Shown piece by piece: positions 18,201 through 25,662 of a stretch of 35,507 nt of DNA. The stretch spans positions 1-35,507 of the forward strand of contig CAYYWZ010000042.1 in NCBI GenBank assembly GCA_964475415.1, given 5' to 3'. Numbering within the stretch: the first letter of the stretch is position 1; each line of letters starts with the position of its first letter. The DNA is from CALCMJ01 sp964475415. Its GTDB lineage: Bacteria; Bacteroidota; Bacteroidia; Chitinophagales; Saprospiraceae. Below the pieces are notes generated by a model. That model ran no database searches, had not been told where the DNA came from, and worked only from the letters and a program-made list of their open reading frames with translations. Both the position numbers and the translations under genes were made by a program.

Positions 18201-19667
18201 TATTGCATTGATACTCGGTAGATATCTAGTAGGGCTTTCTAGCGAAGAATTAGATCTAAACATCGGTCCAACTACATTACTTTCTTGCGGAGGCATCTCT
18301 CCTACCTCATTATCCATCTGTTCCCAATTATAAGTAAGCGCATCACCATCTGCATCTGTGGCAATAGCCGTAAGGGCAAGAGGCGTAGAAATAGGCACGG
18401 TATAACTAGTAGATAACAAGGACACAGTCGGTGGAGTATTATCTAATGCTGTGATTTCTGCACAAGAATTACCATTTCCATTTACAATAAATTCAGACAT
18501 TTCCTGAATAGAAATTGCATGAAAATGATCATCACTATTATTCTGAACATTAGGTGTACATATACCAGCGTAACCCATTATAGTACTTGCACTTCCAGGC
18601 TCCATTGCGGTAGCGCCATTTCTGTTACAACTATTATTCTGGGTATGATTACCACCATATTGATGACCCATTTCGTGTGCAACATAATCTACATAAAAAG
18701 GATCACCAACTGGAAATCCTAGTCCAGTTACACCTCTTGCTTTACCACCTCCACATGGAGATCTTAGTTGAGCAATCCCTCCACCGCCAGTACTGAATAC
18801 GTGACCTATATCATAATTGTCGGTTCCGATAATATCATCTATTGTAGTCTGATTTTCGTTTAACATAATACCTCCACTATTATTAGTATACGGATCAGTT
18901 CCACCATCAAAAAATATTAGCTGATCTGTGTTGTCTATAAGTACCATTGTAACTGATATATCTTTTTCATATATACCATTGACCCGCGTCATCGCAATAT
19001 TATACTCCGCCATAACATCTTCTAAGGTCCCACCATGAAAAGTAGCATACTCTCCAGTACATGCCAAAGCCAATCTATAAGTTCTTAATTGACAATCTCC
19101 TGCTTTTTGACTAGAAATACCATCTTCTACCAGTTCTCTAGTATCTTCTTCTACAAGGCATTCAAAAGTCTGATCAGACAAATAATCTTTTTTATGATAC
19201 ACTATATAGTCTTGCGTATTTCCTCTAGCATATGTATCTATATACATAGTACCATACTTGCTAGAAAACATAATAGCATGGAAACCCTTATGAGAGTAAC
19301 CAAATCTAATATAGGAAGACGGATCATCTACTCCTTTACCTTTATACGATTTTATATCTGGGTACCTAGCTGCCAACTTTTCCGAAAAAACACTAGCTTC
19401 TTGAACATTAAATTTCTGAATCGTACCATCAGCTATGGGTAGCTCGATAATCAAGTCTTGCCCCCCTTTCTGGGCAATTGCCAACTGATCTTTCATTTGC
19501 TCGAAATCTACTTCCATCAGCTCGAACTTTTCTGGGATAATTAGACGCTCAGCTTTAGAGTCACTTCTAATCTTAGAAATATCTTTTTGCTTCCATAATT
19601 GAGCATGACTGCTGACAGAAAATAAGAATATCAATAAAAGGGTAGATATAAACGTATAGCTTTTCAT
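15204..19667 (-). CDS. Secreted multidomain reprolysin-like metalloprotease with type IX sorting domain
   Basis: A 1487-residue secreted protein. Signal peptide is 1-22 (ends SSHAQ). A propeptide-like part (about 30-190) is followed by a metzincin zinc-protease domain (about 195-405) with HEMGHQYGGNH (331-341: H331, E332, H335, H341) and the Met-turn STIMGYAG (361-368). Beta-sandwich regions follow, then a fibronectin-III-like domain with the VYYWRV phrase (about 740-828), a proprotein-convertase P domain (about 833-982, with IEHSWIGDMIIDLIAPD and SPVAGDWTL), and a CSPG/cadherin-like segment (about 990-1100). Four SprB-like repeats (about 1108-1397) and a C-terminal type A sorting domain (about 1405-1487, KVFPNPVANDLSI, GTYFILI) end it. 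It should cross the inner membrane by Sec and be exported and cell-anchored or released by the type IX system. It probably digests protein outside the cell. Confidence 0.92.
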   Translation of the reverse strand: MKSYTFISTLLLIFLFSVSSHAQLWKQKDISKIRSDSKAERLIIPEKFELMEVDFEQMKDQLAIAQKGGQDLIIELPIADGTIQKFNVQEASVFSEKLAARYPDIKSYKGKGVDDPSSYIRFGYSHKGFHAIMFSSKYGTMYIDTYARGNTQDYIVYHKKDYLSDQTFECLVEEDTRELVEDGISSQKAGDCQLRTYRLALACTGEYATFHGGTLEDVMAEYNIAMTRVNGIYEKDISVTMVLIDNTDQLIFFDGGTDPYTNNSGGIMLNENQTTIDDIIGTDNYDIGHVFSTGGGGIAQLRSPCGGGKARGVTGLGFPVGDPFYVDYVAHEMGHQYGGNHTQNNSCNRNGATAMEPGSASTIMGYAGICTPNVQNNSDDHFHAISIQEMSEFIVNGNGNSCAEITALDNTPPTVSLLSTSYTVPISTPLALTAIATDADGDALTYNWEQMDNEVGEMPPQESNVVGPMFRSNSSLESPTRYLPSINAIINNVTPEWEVLPAVERSMSWRVTVRDNNVVIGCTAEEDMNINFSETAGPFLVNEPNTAVEWNASNIETVTWDVAGTDMAPVSCAEVDIYLSKDGGNTYPVLIAEGVPNSGSLDIVVPDEQTSQARIMVKCHDNIFFDISDQNFTITTPFSINVSSSNLDICAGEDVSLEITSQAFDGFSEEIELSLMGLPAGVTANFGSTSITPPEGTTLELTGFPNEQAEYNISLIGTAMDNAIAELINVNVGASTLEPMVLTTPVDGAVDQNESLVFEWNAVPGISSYNIELSTTPSFMDIVDTQDNILTNSFSTENLQSNTVYYWRVIPNALCATPEFSDIFAFQTAGENCDRYTSEDIPVIISSSEEDTITSILTLPDVGNFAYVKLNVDIEHSWIGDMIIDLIAPDSTIFSILDRPGVPDSNFGCGEENINATFRDDAERTAVFIEENCESIQGEYQAIAALNDIASSPVAGDWTLGIQDLFNADGGSLNSWSVEFCNENVGGSPDLTTNTLFVNKSTSGDINQMLLNTVDMESDKVIYSLLSTPISGDIEIDRMNDGNYEALVTGSSFTQDEVNNNLLRYTHLGDDQEEDSFLFDVIDANNRWIHNEVFSVFILQDDFSSIAEISQEIQCTGDDNGIINISVFGGLEPYEYSIDNGITYQLGSEFSGLNVGSYTVLVKDATGLEISTNTIELEDPTPITITTIMDGYNIIVNADGGTGSYEYSADGVAFQMSNTFADIGNGMFTITVVDANGCMQSENIEVMIAAISYNVTTLNACFDTNLGSISIDDVTGGIPPYEYSIDGVDYQEGPFFLGVEPGNYETYVRDSGGKILNMDNVEIVANTEIIISALGEDGTITVDVTGGAEPFLYSIDNGETYQESNVFEDLDFGEYTVVVLDAFACSSSMDVIIILSDIFDLEDKFSFKVFPNPVANDLSIQLDGAYLVGKQIGLKIADNLGRIILQEQLSSSSSIRRNMDLSELSSGTYFILIDTEEKIARAKFIKL
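15477..16346 (-). repeat. Four SprB-like protein repeats encoded within the large protease
   Basis: The protease gene encodes four diverged units of about 70-75 residues. Each has a phrase of the type GG-x-x-x-YEYSIDG-x-x-Y (GGLEPYEYSIDNGITYQ, GGTGSYEYSADGVAFQ, GGIPPYEYSIDGVDYQ, GGAEPFLYSIDNGETYQ), then F-x-x-L-x-x-G-x-YTV. They match the SprB repeat pattern seen in adhesins and large secreted proteins of gliding and related Bacteroidota. The repeats are diverged at DNA level, so they are not a recent tandem expansion. Confidence 0.75.
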
Positions 19668-19848
19668 TCAAAGAGTTTAATGTTTGAAATAATTCTGAAT
19701 TAATATCAATATAAATAATATAAGTTGATACTAAGGACCATAATTAAGATAAAAAAGAATTGCGACACCCTTAAAACTTAAAAAAGAAACAAGGTATTAC
19801 AGAAGACGTTTACAATATAAATAACTTATCTAGAGATTAGACGACAAA

Positions 19849-21012
19849 TTATACAGATTTGGTTGTATTCTTAAAGATATACTTAAGAGACTTAAGGAGA
19901 CTAATCCCTAAAATAGGAATAAAGGCAATGTGCAGCTGTTGGGGAAACCATATAAATCCAACAAGGGTAAATACTACAATAACTGCTGAGAAAAGAAAAG
20001 CCACTGATGTTTCTCTATCTCTTACAAGGATATAGGCAAGATAAAAGTTAAAAGGATTCATCCATATCAAATTCCAATTTTGCTTAGTCGCCATATGATC
20101 TGTAAAAAACCAAAGAAAGATAATATTAAGAGACGCAAAGCCAAGAAGGATAAACCATAGAATATCATAAGCCCTATATAATCTAGGTAATTTTTCAGAC
20201 AGGAAAAAGAATATACACAGTTCAAGAATAAACAAGATACCGAATACTAAGAGCGGTGTAAACCAAGGCCTTATGAACCGTTCTTCTCGCTCTTTAGAAA
20301 AATCTAGTATCACTTCAGAACTTTTGACAAATTTCTTGTTCTGATTTTCTAAATTCATCTTTAAGTAATCTGGAATAAAACACTGTGTTCTGTAACTAGC
20401 CTTTTTGTCTGCTATTGCACCTATTACTATGTCAATCCCAAAGTCAGACCAAGGTAAACCAGGAAGAAATTCATCTAAGATATTCCTATACGTTATTTCG
20501 GAAGGTGCAGTAGGAAAGCTCATCTCAAGGGATTCAACAAAAACATCTCTGGGTCGAGTAGAACAATTATCAAAAAAAAAATCGTACTTATAATCTCTAT
20601 TCTCTGGCTTAGCATTATTTAGTAAGAAGGCATAAATTTCTTCTTTTTGATCTTGTTTTAGATTTAGTACCTGTTCTGTCAAACCTCTCTCCTGATAATC
20701 ATATTCCCTAGCAAACCTTTTAAAAGTTGTGAAACCTAGTCTGTAATTTAGCTTACCTCTCAAAAACTTCAAATAGAAACCAGGTGTATTGAAATCAAAA
20801 ATACCATAGTTGAAAACGTAATCAATATTTTCTAGCTCATCTTTAATCCTTACCGCTGTATGCCCAAAAGTAGAATATAGTTCGCTTCCAGGGTCACAGG
20901 TAATAAGAGATATTTCAGCATTAGGTGATAGAATATTTTGAGCCTGTAATCCATGTAGGCCTGAACTAAATAAAACCAGCAACAGACTTATATTCCTAAC
21001 TAACTTCCTCAC
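19849..21012 (-). CDS. DUF4105 (Lnb-type N-terminal) membrane protein
   Basis: A 387-residue protein with a signal peptide (1-24, ends GLQAQ). The periplasmic DUF4105 domain (about 28-190) has ISLITCDPGSELYSTFGHTAVRIKD, NYGIFDFNTPGFYLKFLRGKL and FFFDNCSTRPRDVF. The conserved H (in FGHT) and C (in NCSTR) form the NlpC/P60-like catalytic pair suspected for this family. The C-terminal half has five or so transmembrane helices (about 245-380). The domain is also the N-terminal part of bifidobacterial lacto-N-biosidase-like proteins, but its own activity is not known. The start overlaps the stop of the PaiB gene by 4 bases (ATGA), so it should be translated coupled to it. Confidence 0.85.
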   Translation of the reverse strand: MRKLVRNISLLLVLFSSGLHGLQAQNILSPNAEISLITCDPGSELYSTFGHTAVRIKDELENIDYVFNYGIFDFNTPGFYLKFLRGKLNYRLGFTTFKRFAREYDYQERGLTEQVLNLKQDQKEEIYAFLLNNAKPENRDYKYDFFFDNCSTRPRDVFVESLEMSFPTAPSEITYRNILDEFLPGLPWSDFGIDIVIGAIADKKASYRTQCFIPDYLKMNLENQNKKFVKSSEVILDFSKEREERFIRPWFTPLLVFGILFILELCIFFFLSEKLPRLYRAYDILWFILLGFASLNIIFLWFFTDHMATKQNWNLIWMNPFNFYLAYILVRDRETSVAFLFSAVIVVFTLVGFIWFPQQLHIAFIPILGISLLKSLKYIFKNTTKSV

Positions 21013-21626
21013 TTTGATATTCTATTTTGTTTCATTTGTTCAGCAATCATTTTTTCCATATCTGTTCCTAGTGCTAGTTGGGCAATAATATTACTGTAAT
21101 CTTTATCATTTCTATTTTGACTTAACTTAAAGGATACTTCGACCTTTTCTATCTTCAGTTTAAATCCAACTATACCTCGTAATTGCCGATGAAAATCTTT
21201 ATGGCTCATCTGATCTGTACTAAAACGTTCTGACTTGCCCCTTTCGTACTGTTCTACAAGCAGATTTATTGAATTTTCTAGTTCATCTCCTTGAATAATT
21301 TCTATGCTTCCAAAGCTATGAGCAGCAATATAATTCCATGTCGGTACATTGACATGATCATACCAAGATGATGAGATATAAGCATGTGCCTTCATAAAAA
21401 TAGCTATAAAGGAATTATCCTTTTCTATCGAATTGAGTAAATCATTCCCTTTGGCGATATGACCATACAAATAATTACATTCTTCAGATCGAGCATAATA
21501 TAACGGGACATGGCTTGCTCCTGGATAATTTCTAGAAGTCCTAACTAATGTGGCAAATCCATTCTCTTGTATAAACGAAGATAAAGAAAAATGATCCGGT
21601 GGTAGGTTGATTTTAGAAACGTACAT
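21009..21626 (-). CDS. PaiB-like FMN-binding protein
   Basis: A 205-residue protein with the split-barrel FMN-binding family layout. It starts MYVSKINLPPDHFSL and has GFATLVRT, HVPLYY, GHIAKGND, and the family signature HAYISSSWYDHVNVPTWNY (about 89-107). The C-terminal part has QLRGIVGFKLKIEKVE. In Bacillus, PaiB was named as a negative regulator of sporulation and protease genes, but the fold suggests flavin or haem-like binding. Its role in Bacteroidota is unknown. It lies 61 bases after metG and is overlapped by DUF4105, so it may belong to a metG-paiB-DUF4105 transcript. Confidence 0.88.
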   Translation of the reverse strand: MYVSKINLPPDHFSLSSFIQENGFATLVRTSRNYPGASHVPLYYARSEECNYLYGHIAKGNDLLNSIEKDNSFIAIFMKAHAYISSSWYDHVNVPTWNYIAAHSFGSIEIIQGDELENSINLLVEQYERGKSERFSTDQMSHKDFHRQLRGIVGFKLKIEKVEVSFKLSQNRNDKDYSNIIAQLALGTDMEKMIAEQMKQNRISK

Positions 21627-21636
21627 TATATTTTTA

Positions 21637-21657
21637 AATTAGAAGGTCCATCTAATT
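21637..21657. promoter_or_regulatory. Inverted repeat between metG and the PaiB gene
   Basis: AATTAGA-AGGTCCA-TCTAATT, a perfect 7-base inverted repeat, lies just upstream of the PaiB start and 30 bases after the metG stop. It may be an operator or a weak terminator or attenuator; the following T-run on the minus strand is poor, so a strong terminator is unlikely. Confidence 0.35.
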
Positions 21658-21687
21658 CTATCCTACTTATTATTGCACAATTTCTTT

Positions 21688-23829
21688 TTAAGAAATCCCT
21701 TGGCCATTAGACCATCCATCTTGTGGACTCACAAAAGATAACTTGCCTTCAGCATCTTCAGCCATTAGGATCATACCTTGAGATTGCACACCTCTTATTT
21801 TTCTAGGCTCAAGATTAGCCAATAATACTACTTGTTTTCCTATGACTTCTTCAGGCTTATATTGTGCAGCAATACCAGAAACTACTGTTCTTTTTTCGAA
21901 ACCAAGATCCAATTCTATCTTTAATAGTTTATCAGCTTTCTTTACTTTTTCCGCAGACAAAATTGTAGCTGTGCGCATGTCAATCTTCACAAAATCATCA
22001 AAAGATACAGATTGCTTTACTGGAGTAAAAGCATCATTGGGAACTACAGCAACTTCCTGCTCACTAGCTTTTAATTTTTCCATCTGCTGCTCTATAATAG
22101 TATCATCTATCCTAGTAAATAAATGATATGGCTTATTTATTATATGCCCTGCTTGTATTAAAGCTTCTCCTTCAGCTAACTTATCTAAAAGCTGAAGTAA
22201 TTCCCCTTCTTCCTTTATAGCATCTAAATTCAATAAAGTTCTTAGCTTATCAGATGTAAAAGGTAAAAACGGTCTACATACTACACTTAGCGCAGTGCAG
22301 TATTGGACTGCAAGATTCATTACAACCTTTACGATTTCTGGTTCTTCTTTTATCTTTTTCCAAGGTTCATTAAACTGAAGAATTTGATTTCCTTTAGAAG
22401 AAATTTCCATCATCTTACTTAGCCCTCCTCTAAAATCATATGATCTAATACTTTGCGATAGATCATGAAGGTCATCGAAAAGTCCTAGCATTTCTGACTC
22501 ATGAAAACTCATACTATCTTCTCCCTCTGCTCCAGCGATCATCTCTTCTTCATCGAATTCAGGAACAGCACCTTCGTAATATTTATTTATAAGGACAACG
22601 ATTCTATTTATAAAATTTGCAAGATTATTTACTAGCTCATTATTATTAGCGTCTTGATAAGATTTCCAGGTAAACTCACTATCCTTAAGCTCTGGCATAT
22701 TCTTAATCATCGTATACCTGAGTTCATCTTCCTTACCTGGAAGGTCTTCTAGATATTCATGTACCCACACTGCCCAATTTTTAGAAGTTGAAATTTTTCT
22801 TCCTTCTAGATTCATAAATTGATTTGCTGGAACATTGACAGGTAACTGGTATCCTCCGTGTGCCTTAAGAATGGCAGGAAAGATAAGACAGTGGAATACA
22901 ATATTATCCTTACCTATAAAGTGTATTAGAGCTGTATCATCAGATTTCCAATATGGCTCCCAATCTTTGCCATTTTTCTCCGCCCATGATTTAGTGGCAG
23001 AAATATATCCGATCGGCGCATCCATCCACACATATAGTTTTTTCCCTTCCGCTCCTTCTAACTCTTGAGGTACATCCACGCCCCAATTAAGATCTCTCGT
23101 CATAGAACGAGCTTGGAGTCCGCCATCTAACCATGACTTGCACTGACCTACAACATGGTTTTTCCAATCTTCTGGATAATGCAATTCCTTTCCATCTACT
23201 GTACCTTGCTCTATCCATTCTCTTAACCAAGTTTCATATTTGTCAAGAGGTAGGTACCAATGTTTTGTTTTCTTAAGTTCTGGATTATTTCCAGAAATTG
23301 TGGATACTGGATTGATGAGTTCAGTAGGACTAAGAGCAGATCCGCACTGTTCGCACTGATCTCCATAAGCTTCTTCATAGCTACACTTAGGACAGGTACC
23401 TTTTATATATCTATCAGCAAGAAACATATTGGCTTCCTTGTCATAATATTGTTCTGACTCTGAGATGTCAAATTCATCTGCATCATTCAGTACCCTAAAA
23501 AAATCTTGAGATGTACTATGGTGCAGTGGATCAGAAGTTCTATGATACTCGTCGAACGATATACCTATTTTCTGGAAAGTATCTACAAACATAGAGTGAT
23601 ACTTATCGACTATTTCTTTGGGTGAAACACCTTCCTTTATAGCACGAATAGTAATTGCTGCACCATTCTCATCACTACCTCCTATGAAGACAATATCCTT
23701 TCCCATGAGACGCTGGAAACGCACATATATATCTGCTGAGATATAAGCACCCGTAAGATGACCTATATGTAATGGACCATTAGCATAAGGTAGTGCAGAA
23801 GTAACTAAGTATCGATTAAATTCCCTCAT
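21688..23829 (-). CDS. metG: Methionyl-tRNA synthetase with C-terminal tRNA-binding domain
   Basis: A 713-residue class I synthetase that charges tRNA-Met with methionine. HIGH motif HIGH is at 21-24 (GPLHIGHLTGAY). The zinc knuckle uses C146, C149, C159 and C162 (CPKCS...CEQCG). The second ATP motif is KISTSK (345-350), the common form in this phylum in place of KMSKS. The anticodon-binding helical domain (about 390-560) contains NNELVNNLANFINRIV. The C-terminal Trbp111-type OB domain (about 608-713) has DFVKIDMRTATILSAEKVKKADKLLKIELDLG and GVQSQGMILMAED. Length fits the long form found in Bacteroidota. It is divergent from the small helical-repeat gene at 23934. No cysteine or lysine is missing from the expected sites. 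Confidence 0.97.
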   Translation of the reverse strand: MREFNRYLVTSALPYANGPLHIGHLTGAYISADIYVRFQRLMGKDIVFIGGSDENGAAITIRAIKEGVSPKEIVDKYHSMFVDTFQKIGISFDEYHRTSDPLHHSTSQDFFRVLNDADEFDISESEQYYDKEANMFLADRYIKGTCPKCSYEEAYGDQCEQCGSALSPTELINPVSTISGNNPELKKTKHWYLPLDKYETWLREWIEQGTVDGKELHYPEDWKNHVVGQCKSWLDGGLQARSMTRDLNWGVDVPQELEGAEGKKLYVWMDAPIGYISATKSWAEKNGKDWEPYWKSDDTALIHFIGKDNIVFHCLIFPAILKAHGGYQLPVNVPANQFMNLEGRKISTSKNWAVWVHEYLEDLPGKEDELRYTMIKNMPELKDSEFTWKSYQDANNNELVNNLANFINRIVVLINKYYEGAVPEFDEEEMIAGAEGEDSMSFHESEMLGLFDDLHDLSQSIRSYDFRGGLSKMMEISSKGNQILQFNEPWKKIKEEPEIVKVVMNLAVQYCTALSVVCRPFLPFTSDKLRTLLNLDAIKEEGELLQLLDKLAEGEALIQAGHIINKPYHLFTRIDDTIIEQQMEKLKASEQEVAVVPNDAFTPVKQSVSFDDFVKIDMRTATILSAEKVKKADKLLKIELDLGFEKRTVVSGIAAQYKPEEVIGKQVVLLANLEPRKIRGVQSQGMILMAEDAEGKLSFVSPQDGWSNGQGIS

Positions 23830-23933
23830 TTGTTCAAAAGAAAAAGCGAAGATAGTTTAATCAAATGAAGAAAAGTCATATATAATTAAAGACTTTATAT
23901 AAAAGAGTCATATTTTTCTAAAAATTATCACAA

Positions 23934-24446
23934 GTGGAGCTGAAAGAGCGATTTTTGGTCAGGCCAAGCAAACAAAAAGTATTAGAATTAGTCGAAGAGA
24001 TCTCAGAAAATTCTAAGATGCTCAAAGAACTTGTAGATTGTTGTTTTATCCATGAAAACAAAGTGGATCAAATGGCCGCTTGGACCTTAGGACATTATGC
24101 ACAGAAAGATGGCGATTCTTGTAAGAAGCATTTGCCTAGAATTGTTAAGCTCCTAGAAAAAAATATCCACCCAGGTATAAAACGTGATGTGCTTAGAATA
24201 TTTGAAGATCTTCCCATACCAAAGAAAATAGAGAGCTACTTATATGATCAGTGCTTAGGATTTATTATAGATACCAAAATACCCATTGCTGTAAGTGCAT
24301 TCGGAATAACTGTAGCAACAAAGATCGCTATGGCATATCCCGAACTCAAGGAAGAATTATTGTACGTACTCGATTCTATGGAAGGCTATGGCTCTGTAGC
24401 TTATACTTATAGAAGAGCAAAATCGATGAAGTTACTAAGTAAGTAA
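23934..24446 (+). CDS. Small helical (HEAT-like) protein of unknown function
   Basis: A 170-residue soluble protein made of helices, with phrases that look like HEAT-type units (MAAWTLGHYAQKD, KKHLPRIVKLLEKNIHPGIKRDVLRIFEDL, PIAVSAFGITVATKIAMAYPELKEELLYVLDSM). HEAT units bind other proteins; no catalytic motif is present. The start is GTG at 23934, preceded by a weak AAA-rich stretch and no clear Shine-Dalgarno. It is divergent from metG, 104 bases apart. I do not recognise a named family, and the surroundings say little about its role. Confidence 0.7.
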   Translation: MELKERFLVRPSKQKVLELVEEISENSKMLKELVDCCFIHENKVDQMAAWTLGHYAQKDGDSCKKHLPRIVKLLEKNIHPGIKRDVLRIFEDLPIPKKIESYLYDQCLGFIIDTKIPIAVSAFGITVATKIAMAYPELKEELLYVLDSMEGYGSVAYTYRRAKSMKLLSK

Positions 24447-24843
24447 TGCATTATTTTGATTTGTTTGTATCATTTAGATTATGGGGTGACCCTTCGTTCC
24501 TCAGTGTCGATGTCTTACAGGCGCGCTGATCGCTTGGTCTCCAGCTTTTCTCCATAGCTCCACACAGACTGCTCCCTACGGTCGCCCCTTTCAGGTATCT
24601 CACCCGTTCCACAGCACAAGGCCTGGTCTTTCTTGCTACAATATTAATTTGTCACAATTTTTATCCAAAAATTCCGCCAAATTAGCGGTATCGCATGCTA
24701 TAACTCCGCACGTTGTACGAGGCTATAGAAAGGTGACGCCTTCAGCGTCTTTTATCTGCTCCATACCTTAATTGCGTTTACTCTCCATATCCTCTCGGCA
24801 ATTGTCATTCCAACAGAGTCTAGCGAACGGCGGAACTGATGAA
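24447..24843. repeat. Non-coding block with palindromes, likely relic or dispersed repeat
   Basis: This stretch of about 400 bases has no plausible gene and is visibly richer in G and C than its neighbours, which suggests a different origin. It holds an imperfect palindrome at 24697-24728 (GCTATAACTCCGCAC facing GTACGAGGCTATAG; 10 of 14 pairs match, others mostly G-U wobbles on the minus strand), a short hairpin CCGC...GCGG at 24674-24688, and GACGC-CTTCA-GCGTC at 24735-24749 followed by a T-run. An open frame of about 50 codons on the minus strand (about 24485-24630) has no start or recognisable family. It could be a non-autonomous repeat or a mobile-element remnant; searching it against the same genome would decide. 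Confidence 0.45.
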
Positions 24844-25659
24844 CTACATATACCTAAAGACTGTAGAATATAATTCATGACCTTCCCGCTTATAAAATAT
24901 CATCGACATTGTTTTACCTTTGTTCTCTGGATATCCACCGTGTCTATCTTCATAGGGAACAGTAAGCATAGGATAGTATAAGGTATCCTTTCTAGTCTTA
25001 TAATTCTCACCAAAGAGTTCTACAATATCATGTTTAGTAAATGATGAAGAACAATAAATAGATTCTCCTGTTTCTTTATTTCTTTCATGACCATGTAAAA
25101 TTGTCTGATATCTCATCTTATTCACTAATACTGTACCCTCTTGTTCATTAATATATATTTCTTGACTCCACAGCAATTTACTTTTTAAGCAATAGGTGTT
25201 ACTATCCAAATTAGGAACACTTTGAATAAACTTTTGATTCCTGACCGCATCAGCTGGAATCTTCAGTTTATTAGTTTCAGTTCTTAATTCCCTTCTAAGT
25301 ACAGTTTCGAAAATATAATAATCAGTATTATAACTATACCTCAAATTCTTAGTTGACACATGTATATTATCACCATTCTCTATCTCCATATTATGAAGTC
25401 CAATAATTCTTACCTTATCCTCATAGCTAAGATTTTCAAAACACTCTCTGTAATCACCAAACTGGATTTGCATCATATAACCTAAATTATACTTGTACAA
25501 AGTATCCGTAAAATCAAATATCAGATTATCCTTAAGTAAATCATAAGCGTACTGACAATCAGAACTTGCATTTTCTTCTGATACTATTTTCTTTTCTAAT
25601 GCTTTTTTCGGAGCACATGAAAACGATACGAAAATTAATATTAAAAAAAATAGTCTCAC
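24844..25659 (-). CDS. Predicted lipoprotein of unknown function
   Basis: A 271-residue protein. It has a lipoprotein-type signal (MRLFFLILIFVSFSC), where C15 would be lipidated; the lipobox is loose (SFSC), as often in this phylum. The rest is a soluble mature domain rich in Tyr and charged residues, with no known motif. It starts 3 bases after the stop of the matrixin-like protease gene, so the two are almost certainly co-transcribed. An inhibitor, surface partner or immunity role for the protease is possible, but this is inference from the pairing. The GC-richer block follows. Confidence 0.7.
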   Translation of the reverse strand: MRLFFLILIFVSFSCAPKKALEKKIVSEENASSDCQYAYDLLKDNLIFDFTDTLYKYNLGYMMQIQFGDYRECFENLSYEDKVRIIGLHNMEIENGDNIHVSTKNLRYSYNTDYYIFETVLRRELRTETNKLKIPADAVRNQKFIQSVPNLDSNTYCLKSKLLWSQEIYINEQEGTVLVNKMRYQTILHGHERNKETGESIYCSSSFTKHDIVELFGENYKTRKDTLYYPMLTVPYEDRHGGYPENKGKTMSMIFYKREGHELYSTVFRYM

Positions 25660-25662
25660 AGA

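Noticed and set aside
22780..22795. Lack of a canonical KMSKS in metG
   Set aside because: KISTSK at this position is a normal variant in this phylum, so it is not a sign of damage.
23847..23854. Near-promoter TATCTTCG before metG on the minus strand
   Set aside because: One mismatch to TAnnTTTG, only about 18 bases from the start codon, and no TTG at the expected upstream distance.
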